Shown here piece by piece: positions 33,523-44,858 of a stretch of DNA of 64,000 nucleotides. Source of the stretch: Sclerotinia nivalis (taxonomy: Eukaryota > Ascomycota > Leotiomycetes > Helotiales > Sclerotiniaceae); NCBI GenBank assembly GCA_029531795.1, contig JAPEIS010000001.1, positions 2,356,001-2,420,000 of the forward strand, read 5' to 3'. The notes beneath the pieces were generated by a model that saw nothing but the letters and a program-made list of their open reading frames with translations, made no database searches and was not told where the DNA came from. The position numbers were made by a program, and so were the translations under genes. The number at the start of each line of letters is the position of its first letter. The stretch's first letter is position 1.

Positions 33523-34128
33523 ATGTCAACCCAAAACATCAGAACCCTCCCCCCAGGCCAATCCCCCAACCGCGCCACAACCTGCCACGCAGAAAAAACT
33601 TTCCACCATTTCTGCGGACACATCACCACATTCTACACCCATCACTCCCCACCATGCATTGCCTGCCAAAACCAAGACGGATTCAGCCTATCCCGAACCA
33701 CTAGTTCGGGCTCCAGCCAATCCAGAAGTTCAACACTGAGGCAAAGAGTCACGCAAACAGTTAGTCAATCAGCCAGCTCCGCCGTCGAAGTTTTGTCGGG
33801 TCTAGCTCGACGTTTGACTGTTCAATTGACGGATTCAAGGGCCATTCCGATTACTTCTCTGGAGTATTCGTTTGCGGCTCGTGTGCCTTGTCCCCAGGTT
33901 GTTGATGAGCCGCTTTATGAAACTCTTCCGTGTAAAAACTGTGCGGAGTCGATGGGGTTGGGTGAGAGCGGATCTGGAGAAGTGGCTGAGAGGGAGATGT
34001 CGGAAAGGGAGGAGGAGGAGTGGGTGAAGAGGAGGGAGAAGGTGGAGGCGGATATGAAGGAGTGGGTTGCCAAGATGAATGATTGGGATCGTGGGGTTAG
34101 GGTCTTGAGGAGAGATGTTGATGGATAG
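33523..34128 (+). CDS. Cys/His-containing orphan, possible metal-binding protein
   Basis: A complete frame of 201 aa from ATG 33523. The N-terminal third contains TCHAEKTFHHFCGHITTFYT and then PPCIACQ, a Cys/His spacing that could bind zinc. A second CxxC (LPCKNCAES) lies at about residues 137-144. The middle is Ser-rich (SQSRSSTLRQRVTQTVSQSA). The C-terminus is a Glu/Lys/Trp-rich helix (EREEEEWVKRREKVEADMKE). Zinc binding is inference from the cysteine pairs; no named finger class fits. The C/A-rich leader upstream is typical of fungal genes. Confidence 0.6.
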   Translation: MSTQNIRTLPPGQSPNRATTCHAEKTFHHFCGHITTFYTHHSPPCIACQNQDGFSLSRTTSSGSSQSRSSTLRQRVTQTVSQSASSAVEVLSGLARRLTVQLTDSRAIPITSLEYSFAARVPCPQVVDEPLYETLPCKNCAESMGLGESGSGEVAEREMSEREEEEWVKRREKVEADMKEWVAKMNDWDRGVRVLRRDVDG

Positions 34129-34771
34129 TGTGTGGTATCCAGGTAAGTGAAGATTCCTTTTTTCTTTGTTTTTGATTTTTACAGAATGCATTGTAAGGTA
34201 AGTAATTTGATATCTGGTAAGTAATATAAATGTCGGTATATCATGTGACTAGCCTCACATCTTCCCCTTCAATATAAATAGCCCCCTCATTTCATAGTGT
34301 AGCAATCAAGAATCAATAAATACAAATACTATAATAGTACTATGCGAATAGTATCACCGGAGTGATACCAACAATAAATTTTTCTTTTTTCGACATGGCG
34401 TTTTTGATGTGAGATTTTGGATAGTCTTGATGAACGATGTGATGTTTGATCGACCACCTGTGGAAATGAGCTCCAATACTAGCTCAATTAATTTTAACCC
34501 TATCATAACACTAGACTTGAGACGAAATATTTCCAATTTGTATACTAATACATACTCCACTCGCATACCTACTAGGTCAACGTCCATGTCCTTTACGCAT
34601 TGACAATCGTAAAAATAAATAGATATCATACTATACATATCATCACGCACACCAAGTTCGGTAGCCTCAAATCCCAAACGCCAATCCACACACATCAATC
34701 CTCCCTCCAATCAAAATATTACAGTCCCGGATCCTATTACATCCCAAGCCAATTCACCAAGCACAAGAATC
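34129..34771. other. A+T-rich convergent spacer, no gene seen
   Basis: Short ORFs on both strands have no motif. Runs of ATA/TTA composition suggest non-coding DNA. Confidence 0.5.
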
Positions 34772-35798
34772 CTAAACTCTCTCCCCCACAACCCCAGCCC
34801 GACCTCCATTCGTAATCCCCCCACTTCTCCTCCTCAATCTATTTCCCGCCTTCTCCCTAAATCCACTATTCGTAAAATCTCTCATACCCTGCTCTTTAAT
34901 CACTTTATTTTGCTCCAAATCTTTCTGATCTCCAAATCCCTCCGCGATAGCCGAATTCACGCTACCCCTTAGTGCTTCGCCAACTCCATGTATACCCCGT
35001 GCGGCATTCACGATATTTTCTCGTTTACCTCCTGGACGGGAGAAATTAACGTTGGATTTGGTGGGACTGGTTGGCGTTTGTTCCTCGTTGATTGGCATTC
35101 GGGGGGGATTAGCTGGAGTTGTGTTTGTGGTTAGGTTTTGATTGTGGATGTTATGGTTGGCTTGGGGATTAGTTTGAGGATTGGTGGGATTGGTGCTGGT
35201 GCTGGTGCTGGTGCTAGTGCTAGTGTTGTTTGCTAGATTGGGGTTTTGAGGATCGATAGTTTGGTCTAGCATAAGAGGGGGCACGGGATTGGAGTTTCGG
35301 AGTGGTGAACGTTCGGGGATGATGCGGCCACCACCAGTGCTATTTCTTCGAAGTGAAGGTTCTCCTTCTAGAGGTATGGATGGCTGAGTTTGTTGGGAAG
35401 TTTCATTTGCTGGTAGAGGTGGTTCATTCGATGGGTAAGTGGTTGAGGATGCAGGAGGGGGGTCAATTGAGGGGTCATATGGATGCGTATGAGTTTGAGT
35501 TGTACCATCATTGTGGACTGTTGTAGTGGCTTGCTTCATGTCAGATTTTTCTTCAATCACTGACTAGATCTAGTTCCATATACTTACTGGTAGTAGTTGT
35601 AGTGGTGGTGGTTGTCGTAGTTCCAGGATTTTGGCTTGGATTTTGGTTTATCCGAGTATCTGCGCTCGAGATATTGCTACTTCTGAAGGAATCATTATTG
35701 CGATTATTCGAAACCCTATTTTCTTCCTCTGAGGCAATTGGGGGTGCCGCTGGAGGTGGCTCAAGGCGAGTTTTGTCTTTATGTCTGAACAAACCCAT
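34772..35798 (-). CDS. Thr/Asn/Pro-rich orphan with frame change between its halves
   Basis: Part one starts at ATG 35798 (MGLFRHKDKTRLEPPPAAPP) and runs through a Thr homopolymer. Part two, in another frame, ends at 34772. Joining at the GTAAGT donor (35587) needs either a 28-nt intron (to 35560) or a 37-nt intron (to 35551). Both keep phase but both are shorter than usual fungal introns, so a frameshift or a sequencing error is also possible. The 37-nt model gives 329 aa. Part two has (Ser-Thr)n and Asn/Pro-rich tracts. A conserved-looking end follows (ENIVNAARGIHGVGEALRGS, then FREKAGNRLRRRSGG), which looks amphipathic. No family was recognised. Confidence 0.55.
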
Positions 35799-36612
35799 TG
35801 TAATGGAAGATAGTATAGAAGATAGTAGTAGGAAACTTAAGTTAATTGTTCTCTATCCAAATACACATTGTAAAAGTCGTAGAGGGTTGCGCATAACTTA
35901 AGTTCACGAATTTGTCCTGACGTAATGATGCATCGCTATCTCAAAGCAGGATATGATTGTCGATCGCTACTACGTCTAGAGGGGATGGCAGGGTGTTGCA
36001 GGGAATTGAGCCACATATTTAGTGTGGCTATTACGTAGCGCCACACATGCGAGTAGCTGACATCTAATTTAGGCTTGAACAGAGAAATCTTAATACTAAC
36101 AATATACAAATACTATAACAATGTAACTAACCTGATAAACCATCAATTAAGTAGACCATAGCTTTCTAGTACCTACAAGGTACCACCAATTAGCGGAAAC
36201 CAAACTCGCCAAACTCACTACATCATACTAATCCCCCATCCATAAGCGAATAATAAGACCAGAGTTGCGTCATGATGCCTGTCTTTCCAATACAGCATTC
36301 ATTGCATCCAATTTGAAAATGATACAACTGTAAATCATGAATTAAATTCTATTTGTTATTTGAATGTAATCTTTCATATACATCTCTAGTTCTATACATA
36401 CAAGCTCACATTCATGTACTCATCAAATACAAGTATAAAATCACAGATAATCCGGATCCTATAATAAAATACCATGTCAAATACATGCAGACAACAATAA
36501 TAACCACACATAAGAACTATTTAACAAATACCCGTGCATCTCACATACCCTACACTTTTATATCTCCAAACTTTCCAACCCTTCATATTCCAGGAACTTA
36601 CAATCGAGAAAC
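35799..36612. other. Intergenic, A+T-rich, no gene seen
   Basis: Promoter side of the Thr-rich gene and 3' flank of the giant orphan. A plus-strand ORF at 36353-36733 has no coding character and overlaps the giant gene's 3' end. Confidence 0.5.
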
Positions 36613-39600
36613 TTACAATGCTCCCGACATCATCGGTTCAATTCGAATCGGCGATGGTTTACTACTCCTCCTCTTCGATTTACCCACCCTCCCAACCGTA
36701 CTCGCACTCCTACTCCTTTTCCCCACCGTCTGACCCGTCCTAAGCACCAAGCCTCTCTCCGCAGCATCAGGGACCCGACCATTTCCCGCTCTATCACCAG
36801 CTGCACCCAAGCCCCCGGCATTCTGCAACGCCCTCTGTTCCTCCATCTCAAACATTGCCACTTCACCCTCCCACTTCTCCCTCTCATCCCTATTCATATT
36901 TTGCCAACTCTTCCCTGCTAAACTTTCGATTTTTTGAATCCGCTCGTTGGCTTTTCTCCATTGGTTGTATTCCCTGATTTTTTGCGCTTCGTCGTCTTCT
37001 CTGTAGTATTCGGTGAGGGAAGGTAGGCCAGGTAAGGCTTGAGCGGCGGTGATGGTTCGTTGACGGAGGAGTTCGACGGGGATACTGCGGGTGTGGAAAG
37101 ATGGGGGGATTTTGGGGAGTGCGTAGTGGTCTATTGGTGGAGGGGGAGGGAGAGTGGGAAGATATTTGGAGAGACCAGTTTTTGGTGGGGGGTTGAATTC
37201 GGGGACTGGGGAATAAAAAAGTTAGTATCTTGATGATTTCTAGAATAGGAAAAAAGTGAAAATCAAAGGGAAACCAACCATCTTTCAAATCCTCCTGCAT
37301 CCTCCAACTCAAATAAGCCTGCTGATAAGGCGTCTCTCCAAATGGGAAATTGGGCAGCCCACCCCCGATATGTTTCGGCTCCTGCTTCTTCCTCAATAAT
37401 TCCATTTTCTTCTCCTCATTTGTTTTCTTAGGTACAACTGCCTCGGTAATCTTCGCCTGTAACACGGGTCCACTATCCCTAATAACCTGTTGGCTAGCGG
37501 GGCTCTGTTCACAAGGTGGCCATCTCCGCATACTGAAATATTGGCGCGGTTGATGATACTCCGTAAATGTACGGCCCGCTACCACGGTGCGTACTGGGTT
37601 AACAAGTCGATCCCGTGCGAATCCCCACACTTTTTCATTGATAGGGAACCGCGATTCCCAATTGTTGTTTAGTTCTTCGATGACTTGGGTTTGGATCATT
37701 AGGGCTGCGTATTTCATTCGGGTTTGGAATGGGACAATAGGATCGAGGAGAGTTTCGGGGTTGAGACCATGGTCAGTGAAGATATCGGGAGCAACTTTAT
37801 AGAGGTCGGATGCGATGCGGATTAGGGTTATGTTATTTGGGTTGGGATTTGCGCGGGGTACATTGGGTTCTCCGGGGTAGAGCTCTACGCCTTCTGAGCG
37901 CTTTATCGTGTTTCCGTAGCTGTAATTGACAATTTCGAGACTGAGTTCTGGTGTGTAATGTGTTTCGTCCAATGTGAGTTCTTCCGTATACATAGCGATC
38001 GCCCTACCGAATTTGAAGGAAGCTTTTTCGATAAAAGTGTAGAGATTAGGTTGGATAATGGGAGGTCCGGTGAAGCGATCCGCGTTGTATTGAACGGTGT
38101 AGGTGTTGGTAGAATAATCAAGTTGAATTCCATACGCGTTATGAGCTCGCCTTCGGCTTTCTACATACTTCATCTCAGGGTGACCTGTAAGTGCGACTCT
38201 TGCTATGTGATCACTATCTGAGCCCTCTTGTATATCCACTTCTTCGGCTGGTTCAAAACTAAAAAAATTAGCTATTATTATATTCAATGGTTTAGTATAA
38301 AACATACTGTATGTGATGGTATTTATGCATTCTTGTAAGGTGATCTCTCGCAGTAGCCACGTCCCACGTAGGCAAATTTTGATCAAGTCGACGATTATTT
38401 ATATGCTGGAGAAGGACACCCAAGGAGATAAAATCGATCGATTTAACGTCAGGATCATATCTATTGGTCAAACGAAGATCCCTCTGCGACACTGGTATAT
38501 TCCAAATTTGGGGAGCAGTCGGGGGTTGTCCTGATGACCAGTACGGAGGCTTATCTTCCTCTGGCAGCGCTTCAATATCTCTTTCAAACTCATCGAGGAC
38601 CTGTCGAGGCATATCTTCTGCTTCATTTGCAACCGGAGGATATGGAAGCCAATGACAATTCCAAGATGGTTCACTTAATTCCCGCAGGACACCAAGTTCT
38701 TGCGGTGTCAATCTTATTTCTAGACCATCTGCTTCTCCGTAAAGAGAATCGGCCGTTTCACCAGGCTCAAAATCTACACCTCTCTGTACACGTGCAAGAA
38801 CCGCAGTCAGGAATGGCCGTGCAAAAACATTGGCTGCATGTAACAAAGCGTTCCAAGTCGGAGTCAAGTTTCCCAAATATTTGGCGGCAGCGTCTTGGTA
38901 TTCGAACATTGTCGGAATGGCAAAAGGACCATTATAATTAGCTGGCGGTGGCACTTGACCCGGGGAAATCTTGATGATCTTTTCACGAGCATCATACCAA
39001 TCGTCATCTTTCCATCGCGTGTATTCGACCATAAGTTTGGTGTAGTATTTCGTATCCAATTCTACAGGACGCTTGGTTGGTTCAAGTTCCATTGATATTG
39101 GTACTTCTGGTAGAGGTGGCTGCCATGGTGAAGGAAGTACAACACGACGAAATCGATCGTCTGGTCGACGTTGCTCATAATTTGAAGCAAGCAAATTTAA
39201 AGCCATCTCAATAGCCGCTCTCTGAATACCCCTTCTTTCGGCCTTGGACTGGAAGTTTAATGTGCCTGTGTCATAACGAGAGGTTTGTTTCGGGTAGCCT
39301 AAGATAAATTGTTGCCAATTTTGCTCTCGATTGCGATGGAGACCAGTGTCAAGATTGGGTACAAGAGATAGAGTGTCAACTTTTGTAGGATGAATTGTCA
39401 TGGGTGAAGGTGGTTCAGTGGCGAGGTAAAAGACTCCAGGAAGATTGTCGGTATCGACATCTGTGCCAACAAAATCTACACTATGTAAAACAGTGATTGT
39501 TTTATCCTTGAGCTTGGAATTTGCAGCAGCCTTGACTCCCAAGAGGGTTCGTCTCTCTTCCTCGCTACACTTCCGCATAAGAATAGCCCATTCTTTTTCC

Positions 39601-42037
39601 AAGGCACCTCGACCAATGTCATCATCAGGCCTTAGTTCCGCCATTTCTTGTTCGAGGTAAGCTAATTCTTCTCTCATGTTTTGCAATGTCGGAGGACCTA
39701 ATACACTCGTATAATTTTTTCTCAATTCCTGGGACCAACCTCCATTAGTATCATCTCCCACATCACCGTCGTCGGGAAGATCTCGGTTCAGTTGTGCATT
39801 AAGAGTATTTAACAAATCCGGGTCCAATCTTTGATGACTTTGATACAGAACCGATGGATCTCGCTGTCTGAATTGAGGAGCTTTCGCCTCATCTTTTGCA
39901 TCTGCTAAAACTGCCGGTATGGTCTTCGTTAACAAGGCCTGGGTCTCCTCAGGCTTATAACTCCTAATCTCAATTCCAACTCCTTCAAATCCCGCGAGCC
40001 AAGGGTCGAAGATCTGAGAAAATGCTTTAAGTGCAGGATCTCGCACCCTCCGATCATCACTGAGTGTCTGATCATACATTCGACGAAGTCTAGGGTAAAA
40101 GAAAGGGGCTAGATTCTGTCGAAGTTCTACCCATTGGTTGTGTGATAGTTTGCCTCCGGATTCTTCTTTCACTTTAAACAGCCGATGAATTCTGTATAAT
40201 TGGCCTTTCAACTCCGGGGAAACCTCAGGTTTAGGGGTAACCCAAGGCACATAGAAGATGAATGGTTGCAGAAAGTTAGGCGCTAACTTATGTCTTATTG
40301 GGTCTGTCCTCAGAGCCCCCTTTTGTAATGGTAACAATATAATCCATGGTTCACCATTCTCCACAGTGGACTCCTCGCGTTGAAGTTCGGGGTTCTCGTT
40401 AAAAATTGTGTCCCAAAGATCCCGCAATCTCTGGATATAAGGATCAATCACGGCTCTCTCTGCCGCTTCACGACGCCTGAGCCACCTACCCTTAGCTCCC
40501 CGACTGTACGCTTTATCCCAAAGCAAAGGTAAAAGCCTGGTTCTGAATTGCGCCCAATGTTGCCCCACTTCACCAAATATATCAGGCTCAACAGGTGCAA
40601 GTATCTCCGCCATTCTTCCCAGTATGAACCAATTGCAATTTTGCGGACCCTGATTATCACGACATTCTCTCAAATAGTTGAGGAGCTCGTCCTGCATCTC
40701 ACGCACTTCCCGTATTCGTTCGCCATACTCTCTGGGAATATTAATCTTGGTAGGGTCATATATGTCTGTCTTGACCATATCTGGCTCGTCAAAGTAGAAC
40801 TGTATTTGAGGAGTAGTCTTGGCAGAGAGATGCTCCAATAGCTTGTCCTGTAAATCGTTGTAGTTCTTCCAATCATCTTTGACAACTCTATACTCCTCAT
40901 CTGTCATATCGCCTTTCCTTTGCCCAGTTGAATATACGTTGGCGTTACGCTCCAGTTCTTTGGCCTCTGGCGTCGGAAATAATCGTAAAAAGCCCTTTAA
41001 AACCGCTATGTTCCAGTCCTTGGCGTGCCGTTGATCTCCACGTCCAAGGGTAATAACGTTGTCTCGGTACATATCCAGGTAGTATCGTACAGCTTCCTGG
41101 TATGCATTGATGGCAGCTGGTAGCTCGTTGTGCTTTGGTTCTGGCTTGGTCACCGTTTGTGGGGTGACACCTAGGACCTGGCCACTGCCATACCAAGGAT
41201 CATCGCTACTTTGACCCTTTCCAGTATTAGGGAGGCCACGAATAGGATCTGTCCAAAGAGGAATTAATGCCGGATTATTCTTGGCGTCACCATATGCTCG
41301 GTTCTCAATTTTGAAAAGATTACGATTCTCTTCCTCCTCCGTAAGGTCCGTCAGAGTTTTCTTGGCATCCTCTTTTATGGCCCTGAGAAATACAGGGTGA
41401 TCCTTAGTACGCTGTACTGTGAAAGGAGGACGATCTTCGCGGACTTGTGTTTGAGTGCCATTGACCTCCTTTGTCTCTCGAATAGCAAGAGTCACTTCAT
41501 TCGACATGAGCCTCGTGCTATATGGTTGAATTTGAGGAGAATCTACACATAGAGGATCGCCGAGATCTGAATTGTCCATGCGATCATGCCAATCGGCTTG
41601 TATATCTGTCATAACTTTCGCATCTTTGAACAGTTTCCAATCCCGTGGAAGTTTGTATTTTTCGACATGGGCGAGGTATTCTTGGATTTGGCTGAGCTTG
41701 TCTTTGAAATCTAAGCACCGGTTTGCATCCTCATCAGCAAGAAAAGTCTTGATTTGTTCAAGGCGCTCATTAACCGGCGGTTGTTCGTGACCTTTGAAGG
41801 TGGTTGCTGGATCAGGAGGCGCTTCAATAGGCATCTCATCAGTCAAGAACTTAGGAACTTTCAACTTCCTAGGCGGTTTGACTGGAGGTGGTGCAGGTTG
41901 CCTAGATTGTTCAGGTTGTCCTTGGCTCTCATCTTCCGAAGTGTCTTCCGGCTCCGAACCATCCGGTGTCCTGAGAAAGAGTTAGATTGCATGAGTGTTT
42001 GTGATATATCCATACCGACTTACGCTTTTGGTGGCAT
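36613..42037 (-). CDS. Giant orphan protein, 1749 aa, four exons
   Basis: Exons 42037-42024, 41970-38308, 38258-37279 and 37205-36613 join in phase (introns 53, 49 and 73 nt, all GT-AG). The 14-nt first exon encodes MPPK and part of the next codon. The N-terminus is acidic/Pro-rich. The bulk is helical, Trp/Tyr/Asp-rich, with stretches such as IKTFLADEDANRCLDFKDKL, RWLRRREAAERAVIDPYIQR and EYTRWKDDDWYDAREKI. In the last exon KSWQNMNRDEREKWEGEVAM loosely resembles an HMG-box helix, but the rest of that fold was not found. The C-terminus is basic (KRSRSASTVGRVGKSKRRSS), a likely nuclear signal. No catalytic motif, membrane helix or transposase signature was recognised. Confidence 0.85.
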
Positions 42038-43605
42038 CTTGACGGATATGTGTGATAACTTCTGCTTCCACTTCTGTTCCCAAGTTTGGCCTACTAATGA
42101 CTGCAATCCTACACGAAGGATAGAAGCTTAAGATTACTGAGTTTACTACCAAGAATTGAATCGAAGTCCTGCTTGAGATGCCCTTTGTGCAAGATTTTAC
42201 TGTCGCATCAAATTTTCTTTCATGCAAATTAACTAAGCTTCCATTTGCATTTAAGTAAGCTTCGCGAAAGAAAGATTTCTCAAGGAAACAATCGATACAT
42301 TCCTCACAATAAAATAATAGGGTAGGCAATCATGGGAATATTTTCGGACGTACCTCAAAAGATGATGCTTGACGAGAGTTTTGGATCATTGGAAATCAAA
42401 CAGAAATACTAAAATTGTATTTAGAATAGCTACAGCTACTCATCACAATTTATAATTTAAAACAAGTGAAGATTTCCAACGAAGAAACTCCTCGCAAAAA
42501 AGTCGACTTCCAACTGATTTGATTCTTTGTGGACATCTTTTTAGACTCTGCAAACGGAGATATTTCATTCTCATATCGCTTTATCAATTATACCGTTCCT
42601 CTTCTTCTCAGATACTGCCATATACTCTCTTTCATACTTTCTTCTTTGTCGCGATGGATAGAATGAAGTCTTTGTGGGTTTGTTTGTCTAACTCATCCCA
42701 ACCAGGCAGGCATGAATTGGGTCGAGTTCCTCAATTCAGAAAGCAAAATTGGAAAAATAAGGCTTTATAGAATCTAGGAGGTTTTTAGCAAGTTCTTGCA
42801 GTGGAAAAGTTTCCCCCTCGCCTGGGAACTGTAAATCCAGGTAGCCGCAGAACGCCGAGTGTTTAGATATATTTTAATGGCGAATGCATCAACAAATGTT
42901 GGAATATCAAGGAACATACAAGCATGCATTCAAGAGTTCAAACAGGTGATACAGTACGAGGCTATAAATTGTTCTTTCATCATGTATATTAAACCGCAGA
43001 TACTTTCATCATTTACATAATGTCCTCCACTGAATCCTAAGTCCATCTTCATCGAAAGCAGCAGGTAAATCATGAGTTTCTCCAACTATCCATGAGGGCA
43101 TTCACCCCCAAGGAGTGGGTCATCAAGCTGATGATCATCCATGCAAAAGGCACGATATATGCCAATCACACCATGGGGATTTCTGTCGTGTCTTCTGTAC
43201 TACAATGCAGCTGAGCTTTCAATCAAAGTCCTGTCAATCCTTCATAGAAAGCGCCTATTCCGCTTGACAGACCTCAATATTGAACATTGTATCACCGAGT
43301 AATTTCCAATATATGCATGAGACCTTCCCGACAATCTCAAAAAATGAGATGCAAACTTTCCTCGTCGGGAATGAAGATTGTTTGTTCCACCAGAACTTCT
43401 AGGTGGGCAGACAGACAATCATTTGCAAAGTAGAAAGAAAGCATTGTTTGCGATACACTTAATCGGATATGACGAGTATTTCAAACAATCAAAAGACTTT
43501 GTTCTTCTCGAGCCGGATCACAGGTATAGGCGAGGCATTGGGCAAGTGCTTAATGGCAACGTAAAGGGATGAAACATCATGAGAAGATACATCACAATAA
43601 AGCCT
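42038..43605. other. Intergenic, no gene seen
   Basis: Promoter side of the giant orphan. Short ORFs near 42519 and 43378 show no motif. Confidence 0.5.
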
Positions 43606-43991
43606 TCATCCCACCACCTTGTCCCACATCTCTCGCAAACAATCTCCATAACCCTGAAGAAGCTGCACGTACCCGAGATGTACCCCTCTTCTTCCCAACT
43701 TCATACCTACAATCCCATTGATTAATCCCCATCGTACCACATATTCTTCTCCTGTCCTGTCGATCAGAGTAATGGGAAGAAGGAAGGATGCATGAAATGA
43801 GGTGTCGTGCTCGATTATCACCATCCTTTCTGTACACTTCCTGGCTGCATAGCAGATCATTCTTCAGACAGAATTAAAAATAAACGCAAGGAAATGAAGA
43901 GCCCAAAAAGCGGAGTGGTATTGGAAGCATATCATACTCACTGTTGGTTTGTCTCATAAGAAAGAAATTCCATAGAATATTATGCATCATG
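43606..43991 (-). CDS. Possible two-exon 95-aa small protein
   Basis: A minus frame (43844-43606) reads MVIIEHDTSFHASFLLPITL, then IDRTGEEYVVRWGLINGIVG, and looks coding. A canonical GTGAGT donor at 43942 and TGCAG acceptor before 43844 join it in phase to an upstream exon (43991-43943) starting MMHNILWNFFLMRQTN. The 98-nt intron and the preserved phase support the model, but no family was recognised and the ATG context is unremarkable. It could also be the 3' remnant of an older gene. Confidence 0.35.
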
Positions 43992-44151
43992 TACACGACT
44001 TTTGCATAGACCCCGAAAATCCCAATTTCCTCCTATTTGCAATTAGCATCCTTAACCTTGATCGAAGGCGTGCGTGGATAAATTTGAATGTTTGACAACA
44101 TATCTATCAATCAAGTCAATCAAATCAATCGATCAATTGCACTTACTTCCT

Positions 44152-44307
44152 TTACTCAGTCGGTTCCTGCGCATGTAAATCAAACAATATTCTAGAAAAA
44201 GATACAAAGCTTCCACGACCTCCAATTTCGTTTGGAGCAGCACCGCCGAAAGTCAAGGATGAAGATCTTCCACATCCGAGAGATGGGGTCTTAGACAATA
44301 ACCGCAT
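44152..44307 (-). CDS. Possible 51-aa small ORF
   Basis: A complete ATG-to-TAA frame, too short for usual cut-offs. The product is Gly/Ser-rich: MRLLSKTPSLGCGRSSSLTF, then GGAAPNEIGGRGSFVSFSRI, ending FDLHAQEPTE. It lies about 160 nt upstream of the possible two-exon small gene on the same strand and might be a first exon or a separate peptide. No family was recognised. Confidence 0.25.
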   Translation of the reverse strand: MRLLSKTPSLGCGRSSSLTFGGAAPNEIGGRGSFVSFSRILFDLHAQEPTE

Positions 44308-44824
44308 TGGGAACCTAGCTAGGTACGTGACTGCATGTGATATTACGAAAGTATTTCGTAGAGCAGCATAGTTTGGTAGGGTACGTAATTAAGTAAAAGT
44401 GTGCAGGGTGTTTGATGGAAATTGAAATGTTTGTGATTCGGATATTGCATGCTTACTATGACTCTATGAGGAACGTGAATTTCGGATGTTATCGGTTGTA
44501 GGTAACTGTATCTGTAGTGAGTATGGTTTGCGGCTCTAGGACGACGGAGTATTCTACTATAGGTACATACATGTATGTACGGTAATTAACTATTTGAAAC
44601 TTTCACCAGGAAGCGCGTATATTTGGTGATAGTTTCGTATTATTTGGTCTGTTCTCCGTTCTCCATTCCATATCATACCACCCCATAGCACACAATCCGC
44701 TTCTTCACGCGTCGGACTGGGTTTATGCACTCTATCCAGGTTAATTTGATTGCAAATACTGGAACGCAGGTGTGGCAAGATCAAGCAGAATAGGTTTCGT
44801 GATGTGAGGTATAGCAAGGCATGG

Positions 44825-44858
44825 TATCAATATCAATATCAATATCAATATCAATATC
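44825..44858. repeat. (TATCAA)n microsatellite
   Basis: About 5.7 perfect hexamer copies. Confidence 0.95.

Noticed and set aside
37903..38221. Opposing short ORFs inside the giant orphan gene
   Set aside because: All lie within its third exon and lack independent coding signs.
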